Assembly (NCBI GenBank): GCA_036362985.1
Contig: JAYGXS010000005.1
Span: 48,442,113-48,506,112, forward strand
Length of the DNA: 64,000 nt
From: Ligula intestinalis
Lineage: Eukaryota; Platyhelminthes; Cestoda; Diphyllobothriidea; Diphyllobothriidae
Reading direction: 5' to 3'
Position 1 is the stretch's first letter; each line of letters opens with the position of its first letter. The notes under the pieces are model-generated. The model saw only the letters and a list, made by a program, of their open reading frames with translations. It ran no database searches and was not told the origin of the DNA. The position numbers and the translations under genes were made by a program. Shown here piece by piece: positions 12,701 to 27,500 of this stretch.

Positions 12701-15700
12701 ATTAAACTACCTGGAAAAGCCTCATTGAGAGCGCACATGACGTTATGCTACCTATTTGTGTCTCACACTCGATTTTTAGTCGAAATAATGCCCCCGCCCT
12801 GCCAGCCACATGTACAAAAACTTTTTCAGCCAGCAACCGCTTGACCCGTGTTTGTAAAGCCCGAGAGTTACCGGTGGACTAATAACGCCGTGAGCATCCG
12901 GCTGGCTGTTCAATAATAAAAACAGCAACGCAAATAATGGAAAGAATGGCCTTCGCCCGATGGCGGACAATTGATAAGAATTGGGGGCGGTTGTGTGCCG
13001 AGTTGATTGCTGGAACTCACAACGGGGAATATAGGGAATATTATCTGTGCGCAACTGTGATTTGCGAGTCCATGGAGACGACCAGACGGTTCGGGATTAT
13101 TGCTACTGCAGCCTAACTACCGCCCCCGCCGCAGTGCGCAGTATTGCACCTTACAACATTTTAGTTTGGACACGGATTATTGAAAACAGGTTATAATTCG
13201 TGGATAGACTGTGTATGCGTTACGAGTTTGAATACAGTGTACCTCGTCAACTTGTAAACTTTGTTCCTTCAAGGACGTTCAAATGTATACTACATATATA
13301 TATAATAATTTAGTTGATCCGATTGTAAAAAAAACTCGCGGCGTAGGCGAGAGTCGAACCCGCAAAGCAGGGAAAGCCTTCACGCAGCCAAGACTGTACT
13401 AGTTGAGCTACGACGCCACGCCGACGGGGAGAAAAAGCCGCCACGAATACCCTCGAAAAGACCACCACCACCACCGACAGACAAATTACTTTGGCATCTA
13501 ATTTAGCTAAGAGATATGGGGAAAGGGAGTGAACATACATGCCTGAACTACTGCCAACGTAGTGGCTCACCTCTTTGTCAACATCCACAAAACGGTGGCT
13601 TTATAGTAATCTCCTTTCCGTTCAAGTTTGTTAAAATCGGCTCCAGCGTGCGGATTTGTGTTCCAGTCCAACAAGACGCACTTCACGCAGCAGTGCGCGC
13701 GCGCAAATTACGGTGGGGTGGGACGGATTAACACCAGGCAGTCGAACGCTTATTTGGACAGCCGATTAGTGCTGTGGTACAACTCTGGCAATCTCTCGCA
13801 TATCGCGAGTGGGAAAATACCGCCGTCTTTAGGTCATCCAATCAAAGTAACGTGAACTACACATGAGCGTTAAATGTCTAATAAGCCCTGAAGTAAAGCC
13901 CTACTCTTGTTGAAAACTTTTGGTGCACGTTTGCTTGCTTTGAATGGAATATTCAAAAAAATGACTGCCATATACTAGAGTTATATGCAGAAATACATAA
14001 CCGACAGAGACTAGGGAGACTTGAATACCTATTTCTCTCTATTTATGCTTGTAACATGCTAGCGGATGCTGACGGGGCTCGATGGCAAGCCCCAAGGCAT
14101 AACAAGACGAAGAAATCCCGTAACAGATCGGTGACCGCCTAGCTACGATAGATAAACTGCAATCGTCAGATGGAAGTCCAAATGAAAGAGAAGTTTAAAG
14201 GAAGAACGCTGGGTATGTACTGATAGAATGCATAAGAGGGCAAATGTAGTTTATGTAGCCCTCCTCATATACCCCTAGTCCTACGAAAACGGTAGTTATA
14301 AGGTTTTGGGGGTTGAGGAAATAAGATAAACAAAGAAAGAATTTTTTGAGGTAACTTTTCAGTGAAAAAATGTATTCGAAGTTGTTTCATGCGGCCGCTG
14401 GGAGAAAATTGTTCCGTATGCAAGTTGACAGTGTGTGCGGCGCTTCGCGCGGCAGACTATACTAATCTAACTCCACACCGGTAAGTTGAACCTCAGGTAA
14501 TTTGGAGTAGAAAACCTAACCACGATTTTCCTTTTTCGGGGATTTCAAGAAACCTAAGATTTCATAATAGGGTTTTTCCGTAAAACGTTAAACGATAATA
14601 CAGATTAGGAAAATCTTCAGATATAAATCAAAACTTCTTAATACAATAAAATAAAAATGCATATAGCAGTTATTAAAAGAGATTCCACAGCGTATTATAT
14701 TTCGTCACCCATAAAACCCTATAACCGCAGTTTTCATAGTACTATATGCTGGGAGCAGAGATTATTGAGGGGACAAAATAAGATATTTTTGCCGAACTAA
14801 TATCAAAAAACTCATTTTTTCGTTTTTTGAGGTAAACGTCGAACAGAAGATTAATTGATGCATGAACAAATGAATAAATAAATAGTTATCCATTAATGAT
14901 AATCTGTGCAACATATTTCGACTAAAGATAAGTTTTTTTTATAAAAAGAAAGTGGTTATGTAAATTTTTCAGATTAACAGAATATTGAAATTGATTGTTC
15001 TACTTTATAGCTATTTTTAGCGTCTCTGGAACTTGAGGATAATCGGGAAATTTTTATTTTTCTTAGAAAACACTTAGTACATCTTAAATTTTTTTAAAGT
15101 TTTAAATATGCCTAATGCTGTACATTAACATTTCTAAATTTTCGTAAATGCATTCACATTGATATCCGAGAAATGATCAAACTTTTACAAAGTTATGAAA
15201 GTTGCACGGTTTTTAGTGCACACAAACACCGAAATAATGACCTTGTTTAGTTATTGGATTGCGGGCTTTTGAAATTGAACATCCATTTTTCTCCCTCCAT
15301 TGGCATGTAAATTTTCTTGTATATACGTCGGCTGGCCTACTTCGTCCATTATAAACCGATTTTCATGCCTCTTTCTTCATTTTAATTACAGTGAGGTGAT
15401 CAGTACAGGACGCTAGCGCCGTTTTGAAAGCAGTCCAATTTGGCCTAGCTTTCACGAATTCTCCAAGGACAGTTATTCATGATGTCGGCAACTGGAGTTA
15501 TAAACGAATATGGATTGCGTCTGATTTCCCGGTGTGTGAGCTTGTGCGCCTGATTTGATTTCTAATGAATGGAGGACGTTTTTGCTGAAAATTTTGAGAT
15601 GATCTTTTCAAAATAAAGCTTACTTCTCTCTCTATCTCTTAATTTCTCAAAAAGTTTAATGTCCTAACTGTCTGCTGCCAAGCTGATTAAACAAATGTCA

Positions 15701-18700
15701 GCCAAGGAACACGGTCTATGACTTCCATGGCAGAATATGTCAGAATCGTTGCTGACAAAGCAACATTGCAAGCGCAGCACCGTGATGATTCCTGTTTTTT
15801 GTCAGTTGAGGCCGCAAACAGACAAAAAGTAGCTCTGGTTCAATTCCCTTAAAATTGCATCTACAACTGCCAAAACAAAGAATTCGCATAACTTTTTCCC
15901 TCATACAACATTTTCTACTGTAACGCCTTGTCTAATTTGTGAACGCTTCAAAGAACTGATGGCTGTACGTCGGTGTGGAAATATTCCGTTCGTTGTTCTG
16001 GACCCATGTTCATGGAATGAAATCCTCACAATTTACCTTAAGTGTTTGTTAAATATCCAATAAATATTTTGTTTAAGTTCAGTGTATGTGCGCATGGCTG
16101 ATTGCTTTATCGTGCACCCGGTTGGTGGGCGATAGGACTCTAGAATTGACCAATCAGGATACGCCTGTGGCGCGCGTAAATCGATAGGGTGTGTGCTGAA
16201 TAGCAAGGCGAGTAGAAAACGGGCATGTCACAGAGCGCAAAGGATTCGATTTTCTGCAATTCGCGGTGTATTGGCCTAGGCTGAATTTTAAGCACTACGT
16301 CTGAATCGAAGCGTTTTAGCAGAAAAAAAGTTTACCGGTATACAGGAGTGGGCACGCAGAGATCCGGTGATTTCCCGAAAGAAACAAGTTCCGAATGAGA
16401 GGGTGAACAGAAGTCACGCAGAGGCAATCACCCGTCATGTCGAAGTCGACGAAGCAAAAAGACACCCGTAGAGATGCGGCTGAATTTAGTGCGAGCAATT
16501 TCCGGATTATTACACCAATTTTGGCTAATTATTACACTGACAACCACCTAAGAGCATAAATAAACCTCATTTATGGGTTCTTTTTCCATTTTTAGCAGTC
16601 TACCGATATACGAAAACGCAAATTGTCATGTTTATATGTGATAGACACGCAATGATGTATTAATTTGAACTGGTTTATCATATATTCATAGAAATGCGCG
16701 GTCATTTTTGAGAATTTATTTTTTAATCTTACTCAAGATTTACAGAAGAATGGCGGATTTGGGTTACGCTTCCGGTTCAGAGTTATGACAGTGGAACGAA
16801 TAGCTACACGTCTTGGAGACAAAGCAAGGCCATCTAGACTAAAAGGGGGGCCCATGTCAAACGCACATGCCGACTAGAATACATTTGAGTCCTCGGTGCA
16901 AGAACGTGGGTTTAAGAAAATGAGTACATGAAGATTGTATAACAAAAAAGTCAGACAGGAAGATTTTTAAGAATTCATTTTATTCTCGCAGGCTACATGG
17001 GTGTACGGACAAGCGCACGCGCATGCACGAACAATGACTGAACAGGAAAGCGTGCTTTTTACTGATGAAAGACGAAATTCCCACCCCTCCATTAATCTCA
17101 GCTGCTCTTACCTAAATTAACCTCTGCTAAATTTCGGAAGACCGAGATGCTATCTTCCGACAGTGAGTTGAATTAAACAATAGGTAAAAACATTTGCAAA
17201 TGAAGCGACTCGAGCTGCGAAAGTGGTACGAGAAAAAAATTTCAGTGCATGCAAAACATTGATTGCTACAAATTTAACCGAAAGAAAACTTAAGAGTTTG
17301 TAGGATGGAGGGCAGATGATTTAAACGAGGTGCATTCCCTTGATAACGCAGGAAAGGCAGCAGATATACATTTCCAATAGAGGAGAATATCCGAAGAAGA
17401 AGAAGAAGGAGAAGAAGAAGAAGAAGAAGAAAAAGAAAAAGAAGAAGACGGAAAAGAAAAAGAAGAAGAAGAAGAAGAAGAAGAAGAAGAAGAAGAAGAA
17501 GAAGAAGCGATCACTAGAACAAGAGTTTGATTGTCATAGGTAATTGTGAAGAAGTCTGAGTCATGCGAAGTCTGTGATTACTTCAGCCACTAACTGCCGA
17601 ACAAGCATAAGCAGCGAAAATAGAACCCTATCAATGCATGGCTCATTCGATGCGAACAGGTCATACCTTGAAGTTCGTGCTGGTTAAAACCATAGAGAGG
17701 CGACAACCATGCGGGCTCCCAAACTATTTGAGTCATGACTTTGGAACATGTAGTCCGTGACCAGGTGCAATGACCCCCTTCTTCTTTTTCTTCTTCCGTA
17801 TTTAACCCTTCAACTTTGTCTGGGCCGTGTAACTAGTAAAGTAGGGAGAGCGTGCATGGGCGTTAATTTTAGTGACAACGTAAGCGAGTTGATCCACTCA
17901 GAAAAATCACACCGACTACCAAAACTAGCAAAGGAATCGCAGCAGTTAACTACTCTAGGCGTTGTCTTTCAATGGATCACGCGAGGGTCACAACATGTTG
18001 CCAAATGACGGTGCAAAGTATACGTGACCGGAGTTAAGCTAACAGGAGAGTATATTCTGCATTGATTTGAAGTGTAAAACACAACTTTTACTGTACGAAA
18101 CCAATGAACGGTTGGATACGGGAATAGGTACGCCCTCCGTAATACAGGGGCCTTGCGTTAAATTCCAGAGGCACCTACTACCGTGTCCTTACTCTTAACC
18201 CTCCACCTTCTCCCCAGAATTTAGCACAAGCCCACATTAATACAGGGATATCGGTTCCCTTGGCCTACCAGGGTTATCCGTTTAACAATATGTCGACCAT
18301 AGTCTGGTCTAAATACTGCCCGTAGCTGAAATCCACGTCAGAGGAGAGCTTCGGGTGTCGGGGACTAGTACGACCATCCATGCATATATATCAACCAATC
18401 GATTGGTCAATTTCCTGCCGCTAATATCGTGATCTCAAAACGTGCGCACAGCTCTGAGTGAAACAGGATGTTGGTGGGTAGCTAAAGTGTCCTGTCTGTT
18501 TCCGCGACCATCGCATAATTATTCTACAAAAAATGACTGCTTAGAGGTCTTTTTGGCATAGGTAAATAATTCGTTTGACTACGTTATGAAACAAAAAGAG
18601 TCCTCGGTGGGATGCAAACTCATGACAACCGGAGCAAGGCCTGAGTACAGTAGTCGCCGACGATCACGCAAGATGTCAATACATGCCAAAGATTGATACT

Positions 18701-21700
18701 CTTTCGGTAATCGGCATTCATTGAGGTTGTGATACTGATTATTGTGGAGTCTATTTTGAAGTCATTTCAGTAATGACTGGATGCGGGCTTTTCAACGAGC
18801 TTTGTACTGACCACTAGCAAAATGCAGCTATTGTAAAAACTGGCTACTTAAGTAGTATGCTTCTTTATCATTTATTTTGACTGCCTTTATAAATTCAAAT
18901 ATATTTTATGGAAAGCATGCACGAAAAAATTAGTTATTGTACTTGTTTGATAGCACATTACGCCTTCTTTAAATGTTATACTCAAGGAAAGGGTATCGTT
19001 TGGTTTTAAAAAAGTTGCTAATTATGAGCTTTCTTACAATTGTGAGGTGTTTAGTCATAACACATTGTATCCGTAAATTTATTAATACTGCCTAAAATGC
19101 ATAAAATATGACTTGACCCAATTGTGAACAAACTCGAGGCGTTCAGCGGGATTTAAACCCGCGTATTAAAGAAGGCCTTCACCGGAAGCCAACGCTCTAA
19201 CCGCTAAGCTACATAAAATATGTTCCACATCTATTTCAATATTGTATGACAACTATTTGACATCTTCCTCAATCTGTAGGCGAAAACGTACTTTCCCTTA
19301 AACAGGATGTACATAGTGCGCAGTTTTTAAACCTTGAATTCGAGTGAAGCAGTCACTAGGTTAGAAAATTATTCGGCAATTGAAATGCTTTTTCAAACCG
19401 AAATATGCCCTTTCTTACGTATAAAATGTAAAAAATAAGCAATTTGCTATCAAACATGTACAAGAAATAATGTTTTCATGTATGTTTTCCATAAAATATA
19501 TTTGAATTTGAATGTATAAAGCCAGTCAAAATAAATGATAAAAAGGCATACTTCTTAAGAAGCCAGTTTTTACAATAGATACGTTTTGCTAGTGGCCAGA
19601 ACGAAGCTCGTTAAAAAGCCCGCATCCTATCATGACTGAAATGACTTCAGTATCACAAACTGAGTCAATGCAGAGTAGCGAAAGACTACCAATCGTTCGC
19701 ATATGTTGACATGCTGCGTGATCTTCGGTGACCACTGTGCAGCTAACGTGCTAACCACTTGAGATGCGAGGCTATGAGGAAAAATAAGTTCGATAACATG
19801 CGGGTTAAGTTACGCGCCCAGCCTATTGCAAAGTATAAAATTCATCAAATCTGCTACAGTAAATTGACTGCTACAGTAGGATGTCAATCTGCCAAAAAAT
19901 ACTTCTTAATTAAGTGAACCTTACAGTCATTTGATAATGTCTGGACATATTATTAAGGTTATCCTACTTGGTCAGTCAACCTGCTGCATAAGAAATGGTA
20001 AATTCCAGTAATTGGAGAAGATTGGGCGAGTATTTTCACTTTTAGACGATTTAATTAACGGTTTTTGCACAAACCTTGCAATTTTTCTCGTCAGCTAGAA
20101 ATGTACAAGGTTTCTTACAATTGAGTCCGATGTAAAAAGTATTCTGGAGTTCGCATTTTCTCTCGCAGTCCTTAATGTTAGGCTCTGCCTACTATCACAA
20201 ATAGCGAAATTTCATGCAGTATTTTGAGGCTTTTGCACGGAACGTCTTCCACATATGAACGGTTGCTAGTGCCGTGAAGGCGAATGTCAAAAAAGGCTTT
20301 CTTCCTTCGATCTATATAGTAGGCTTATAATTGCATGCAAACTATACAGGATTAGTTTTGAACCTTTGCTGCTTAACAGATAGATGTGGATTAATAAAGG
20401 AGACATGTAAATAGAACTTTCAGCACGAGAAAATATCACCATCCGTGATCCATATTCAGCCCTTAAAGCGCATCAATCTTACTCCTCGCTGACGTTTCGC
20501 TTTCATTATCTGATTTGAGGAATTATATCTCGGTGATAACTCGAATAGACAGCAGTGAATAGCTCATATTGTTTTCCAAAAATAAACCGATAGTTGGCAA
20601 GTAAACGCTTATCCAGGAGAGCAAACAACAGTCGAAACTTTTGCCAAAGTTGGACAGTAACACTAGAAAGAACACAAGCGGTTTTGCAAAACAGTGACAT
20701 AAAAGTGGCTCAACATATACTGAACGAGACCCAATGAGCAGGCATACGGCAGAAAGTCACGAAGCACATATAACGCAAGTACACAAACCTGAAGAAATGT
20801 CGACCGAGTAGTAATTAAGGGGAAAACGTCAAAGTCGGTATTTCTCATGGTGGACGCTGACAAATACCAAAGTCAGGATGCTTTATGCGGAAACTTCAAA
20901 GATTCTTCGTTATTATACGAAATATTTGCATTTCAGATACTTCGGAGAACAATTCGATATTTTTTATGTGGATTTCGAAGTTCGTCAACCCATTTACGCA
21001 GTCGAACCTTACCGTGGGGTTTTTTCATCTACAGAAGATAAGAAATTTATTTTTCATCATCAACATCAAACCCTCACCTGAGCAATCAATGTTTTTAATG
21101 TTAATAGCTTTAGAGACCAGCATAGCAAACCTTCATCTTCCTGAAGTGAAACTTTTGCATGGAAAGTCATCAGAAACCAGTGCCGTGGGCGAATGGATAA
21201 TTTCAAATCCTATCCATTACTTCTCAAACTAACAAGTGCATTTTTTACTCAAAAAGGCCGCGCAGTTTACTAAGGTTTGGTGACTCTCAGAAAAGGCGTA
21301 GAATCATTATACCCTGCCGAAGAATGAAATAATAAATTGCGTAAGTTATACAACTGTCAGCCTGTTGGAAGCTGTTGCGAATATTGCACGGTTATGCCGC
21401 AGAAGATGATTGACTTCGGCCCAAATATTTGCATCCATATTTCTTTCATCGTCCCCGAAATAGGCAGAAGAAGAGACGATTTCTGGGACCAAGTTGTATT
21501 TTGGCCTAAGTTTCAAAGTCCTGCTCACTTCCATTGTCATAACGTGGTGTCTGTACTCCTGATCGCGTCAGATGAATGTGTCCGACCACTGGCCTTGCCC
21601 AATCAGCCTTGTCAATCGACAGCACCGATCGATTTCCGTGACTGTTTGCATTGCTCGTGCCCTCACGGGCGTCTTCATGACCTGTGTCCGCCAAAATACA

Positions 21701-24505
21701 CCTAAGTCCCAGAAATCGTCTCTTCTTCGTCCTCTTCCGGGGGTGATAAAGGAATATTTTATCTGGTCCTCAAATTTTTTCGCATTATACTTTCATCGAT
21801 CTTCCGTTTGTGCCTGTAGACCTTGAAGATAGTCGTCTAAATTCAAAAATTAGTTTTAAATTAAAGTAAGAATGTGACATTTGAGAACTGGAGTACCTAC
21901 CAGAAAGCGCCCAGGGAATGCTAGGGGAGACCCATTGGCGCGCCGGAGTCGTCGACAGGATCTGGTGCAATTGCGGACAAAGCAACTACGTCGGAGAAAC
22001 TGGAAGACGTCCCGAGACGTAAATTGCCGAACATGCGGCAACAGTGCGGCGAAATAATGTCAGTTCTCAAGTTGCGGCTCATTCGACGAGGCCCAGCTAC
22101 ACATTCGAATTTGATGAGGCCGAAATTCTCACAAGAGGTGGCAATCGGGTGAGTCGAGAATTATTCGAGTTATGGATCACGGGCCCGCAATCCACCAACA
22201 AGTGCAACGATTTGCTCAATCCACATTTGGCGGTGAGATTCAATTTGGCCAAAGCAAGTTGCCGCTTGGGGAATGGAAAGGTCACCGCCTCATCCTATAC
22301 CAGTACCGGAAGGCCACATGACCGGGCAATCATCACGCCCGAGCCCATAACTCGTGAACAAAGGTCATCAGGTCAGAGTCCGCGTGCTGTTCAACAGACC
22401 ACCAACACTCAAGAAGGCAATTACGGTTAATTATCGTCGTATATTTGCAGTAATTACTGTATCCTATAAATACTGCAAACTACTGTGCATCTGCTACCCT
22501 ATCTGCTATTGCTCTCTGACTATGTCTCTGATGAAGAATCCGCGACGGATATTGAAACGTCAGGCGAATAAAAATATTGGTCCAGCGATCAAGTCGTCTT
22601 CTTCTTAATAACTTATGTGCCTTTCTCCGACTTAGACTGGCGGTTGGGGTTAAAGCAGTGCTGGGGTTTGAGTCAGCGTCAAGACATGGGACTATTTAAA
22701 ATTCCTGGAAGTTGATGTAAACGCACCTATATTATGGGCGGGGGATTTCTTGTTTCCCATTCTTGCTTCAGGGGCACGCAAGCGATTTTTACCAGAAGTT
22801 CTAAATGTCTAAAAAATCCTAGACAGATTTAATTCTGTTGTTAATTTTGTTGTCCTGACTGTTTGTGACCAGAATCGTTCAACCTTGTTATAACTCAGTT
22901 GCGCTTCTCTAAGATAACTAAAAACGATGGTCGATCTGAGAGTTTCACGAACACGCCTGCAACTATATAAGGGTCTACAGACCGCCCTTCGCAAACAGCT
23001 TGGTGCAAATAAGGTGAACCTGATGAGGTTAAAAAAATTGCATGCCGCGGTAAACCGTGACAGTCTCAAGCTCGATTCATGCATATAGCAGAGAAAGGAG
23101 CCGAAGGTCAGAATTGCAGCTTAACTTACAGACTCAGCTCACAGATCTACCTCCTTCCTTGCATGCATACTTAAGCTCACGTTGAAAAATGTTTGTAGCA
23201 TATCACGTGAACTTGCAATGTCGGTTTAAATGCAGCACTAGTCTTTCGCTCGCTGCAGTTCTGGCCGCAGTCCCCCCACCCTATCTATATCGCCTTAAGG
23301 TGCACGTTATCCACAAAGAAGGTGACGTTGGTGAGGTTAACAAAACCCTGTCACCATTTTCAGCGCCGACAGCCGCGCTTTACCTCCTAGCTTGTGCAAC
23401 TAAAAAAAGCGAGTATTCACAGAAAAAGCCGCTTTTGGCAGGAGTAAAGCTTTTGCATTTTGCTGCATCTCACACGGGCCAGTTAAAAGGCGCTAAACAC
23501 ACATTGTCCACCTTAGCTCCTCCGTGCTAGCTCCCAAAACACCAAAAGCAGTATGGGCAGACATACGAGCGCGCGGCTACAAACGCGTTCCGTGGTGTGT
23601 GTGTGTATGACTAATTGCCCGGGTAGTTGACATGCGAAGGCCTATCTACCTAGCTGAGAAAGGGGGCGGGGGAAGAGATCAGCAACCACAGTGGCCGGGT
23701 GATTGCCGAACCAAATAAGCGCACTGGCCGACCTAAATGTACGCAATATTCAATATGCCGACAGTGGGGAAGCGTGAGTCAGATAAGGCCAAAAATCATG
23801 ACTTACTGACAGGGCAGACAGAAATTCGGAGAAAAGGGATGGGGGAATGGGGGAGGAGAAGGAGGAGGAGCAGTGGGGGGGGGCATTTCAGTGAAACTAG
23901 GTGCGTCGATGCCTGAACCCGCACAGGCCTTCTGCACGCTCCGTTCATCGCCTGGGCTAATGCCTTATCGGATATGCGATTACATCAGCGGCTTGATTTG
24001 CGCGACCATCAGAACCAATCGAAACCCTCGAAACCGGCCTGAATTTGTGCTCCCTGTTAAGGGCGTTGTCGTCCTTCACGCGCAAACCAAAGGCTGAAAT
24101 ACCCGCCTGCTGCATCGAGTTTAGGCAATTTTGAGTGGCCGCCGCCAATCGCTTTCATCTCACAAGTCGCATGCGGTCAGGTTTAAATTACCGGCTGATG
24201 AAGGTTACTAGGAGATCAAAATAAATTTATGCTGCATTGGTAGATCTCCGGCATACATAGTTACTACTCGTATGTGCGTGCATGTGTTCTTTCAAAAGTG
24301 TGAATTTTTGGTTAAAGGTGTAAATTAACGTTAAGTGACAGTTTGTTGTGAACGTACATTCGATTTCCTTACGTCTGCGTAGAGAGTGTGCCATCCAGCG
24401 GTTTGCAGACTACGAACTTTCATGATTTATGAAGCAGTGGAAAGTTTGGATTTAAGATAATGAGCAAGTACATTCATAATACCGAAGAATATGATGATGA
24501 TGATG

Positions 24506-24561
<56 letters not shown>

Positions 24562-27500
24562 GATGAGGAGGAGGAGGAGGAGGAGGAGGACATACTAACC
24601 TGCTGGGCCGAGAGTATTTCGACTGCTTCATGATGACGTTTATCCCGGAGGTCAATTCCATTCACGGAGAGAATTGCGTCGCCCACGAAGAAGTTGCCAT
24701 TTTGATGGGCAAGCTGGCCTGGCAGAATCTCTGATATCATTATGGGGACGCCGTGTTCGAGACCGCCAGTAACGGAGATACCCATACCATCAGTGGGGGA
24801 TCGGTAGACTGAGGTCTTGCGCACTCTATTGGCCAACTTGTCCAATAGGTCAGCTAATGGGAAGGAAACAAAAGGCCGGTGGTTCATATACGCATTTCAT
24901 ATAGATAGATCAAAAAAGTACCCGCTACTTGCAAATGAAGTTCTGAGCCGCTAGGTTCCTTCTAAACAACACAAAAGCTGTCTTTGCGGACTCGTGATTT
25001 ACTGTTTATTAAAACGATCGGTTCCAATATTTGCATCACAGCCGAAACTGTGGCAATCCATTTAGCAAAGCCCACTCTCTACTGTCAAAAGACGCTGGTA
25101 GCAGCAACTTGCCTATCTTGGCCGACTACACGAGTAAATCCCATGCCGCTCAAACCGACACAATTCGAAATCACGCCAAACGAAGCCACAGGGAGTAGCC
25201 AAACGCACGCCAACCGTGAGAACATCCCGTCGGCCCCCCTCCCCTCGCCTACCCACCGGAACCAACGCCCTCAACACGCTGGCGCTAGCATGCATGAGAA
25301 GATGAAACACCGAGATGACTAATTACGCATAACCCCTAGCTGATGACCATTTAAACACGGCATGCAACGGACCGTTTAAATCCCTGTAATTGTATTGGCC
25401 TGAGGATGCCAATATGATTTCTCAATCGTAAAATGGGGATATTTGCAGAAGTAAGAGATATTTAGCAAGCTCTGCTTATCAAACATATACCAGAAGGTGT
25501 GTAGTATAAAATGCTGATTAGCAGGTAAACCAGCATAAAAAAATGGGTCGTTTAGGTAGCCAGTACAACTGCAGTGACGCAGACTTCATGCATACAGTAG
25601 GTGAGCTAACTAATGCAAAGCCATGAGCAAAATTGGAGCTGGTAGTTTAGCATACATTTTCTCCCGTTGTCTTGATTTAATTAGTGCGTTCGACGCGGAG
25701 AAATCAGCCGGGAATCTGCATGTTTAGCACAGTTTATTTAATCGATAGAAGCAGAATTCTGGCGAAATCGGACGTTGTCCGATATGGAAAAAATTTTCTA
25801 TGCTATTTATGATGACAAAAACAAATCATTTATTTCTTTATTTATTGGAAAACAGTAATAAGTAAGAAACATTCAAAATAAACCCCCTCGAGAACCCAAG
25901 AAAAACCACAATCCGAATTGTTTTACATGTTGTTATCTTAGAACGGGACATAAAAGCAATCAAATAGGGCAACATGCTCCAAAATGAAATGAAAAAATGT
26001 TCTTTTATCTCTACCCAAAACTGTATCATTTACTTCCAGGAAATTTAAATAACTGGTCTTTATTCTCCATTTTCGCGCTGACTTTACCTTGGAGAAGGCT
26101 AATCTGCAGAAATATTCCTCAGCCTAATATCTAATTAAAGTGCTTTTTAACGATGGACGTTCATCTTGCTCAAAAGTTTGCTTAGTTATTTTATAAATAT
26201 GGTCCATATGGCCATCTTCACAACATGTTATATCCAAATAGTCGCGTTCTAGTAAATTCTTTTAAGCAATATATTAGATTTACTTGACCATTATATTTAC
26301 ATTAAACGGTCAAATTTATAATTATTTTCGTGTTTTGGGAGCTAGGAACTTCTTTAAAAAATTTCTTACTTCTAAAAAGACAATTGGTTCCTTTAATATT
26401 TCGTTTAATGTTTAATTTCTTTTTAGATTGTTGATTAATATTTCAATGTTTTCCTAAATGCGGTAATGCCAGTTTGCGAATGATGAACAATCAATTATTT
26501 GACCCAATTATAAAAAAATTATCGGCCTCGGTGTGAGCTGCACCCACAAAGTAGGGAAAGCATTGGCACAGCCAATGCGCTAACAGTGAGCTATGAGGCT
26601 CATCGTGCGCCGTGAATTTAATCCCTATTGGGTAAGAGGATAAACCTACAATCTTTTCAGACAACGTTTGCTACCCCTGTTTGTCATTTTAACGAACTAA
26701 AACTTCTCAATGGTAATGGGAGTGAAGTAGTAGCAAGCAAAGGCTAGGCAGCATTGTGTAGCAGCCTGAAGTGCAGTCTATTGACTTATATTTTTGCATC
26801 TGAAGAGACACGCTTATAATTAGGGCCGAAAATGAATATCTAAACAACGTCAAACATGACCCCATTAACCGGTGGGCTTGGAATAATGTTCATGGAAGTC
26901 ATGCGACAATCACATGAGTCGCTGATGAACGTTCACCGACCGCTTACAGGACTCATTTGTTCCGTTCTGCCTGTCTTGGGCCTGATTTCTCGAGCCCTGA
27001 CAGCAGCCATAGCAGCTAGTAGTATAAGCGGACAACCGACAAGACATCGATCTCGTGAGTCAATTGTTAGGGTGTTAGACTGTGCTCAAAAAGGTAGCGA
27101 GTTTACGTCTCGGGTGATGCACCACTTGGGACTGGGTATGGCTATTTGAATATCAGTGAGAAGTTGAACGTAGTGTATCGCATACCGTGTCTAAACTGTC
27201 CCATTCATTACACTGGACAGACAGGACGCAATCTGGGTTCGCGCATACACGAACATAAGCTGGCTATTCGACGGGGTGACACCTTATCGCAAGTGGCGGC
27301 CCACACTTACGAAACGGGTCACGAATTCAACATCGCAGCCGCGAGGATAATTGCCCAATCTGGCAGCAAGACGGGCCCAGAACTGATTGAACCCTGGGTA
27401 TCGGATGATAACTCAGTTAACCGATGTATTGAGCTGGCGCTCGCATATGTTGCCCTGCGCAGTTGTCTCCATACTCACGGCACTGGCTGTTAATTGGTCC

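Larger units (their letters stand above)
6914..24599 (-). other. GOPC intron 4, about 17.7 kb
   Basis: Donor GTTAGT at 24599 and acceptor CACTCGCAG at 6914, phase 0. Mobile elements inside are listed separately. No feature was recognised in 6914-8300, 9200-10400, 13750-14230, 14800-17380, 17520-18630, 19750-21430 and 22630-24480. Confidence 0.85.

Noticed and set aside
17290..17543. ORFs of poly-Ser and poly-Lys on opposite strands
   Set aside because: Both are translations of the (GAA)n tract.
24452..24661. ORF with Pro, Asn and His runs on the minus strand
   Set aside because: It is the out-of-frame reading of the microsatellite next to GOPC exon 4.
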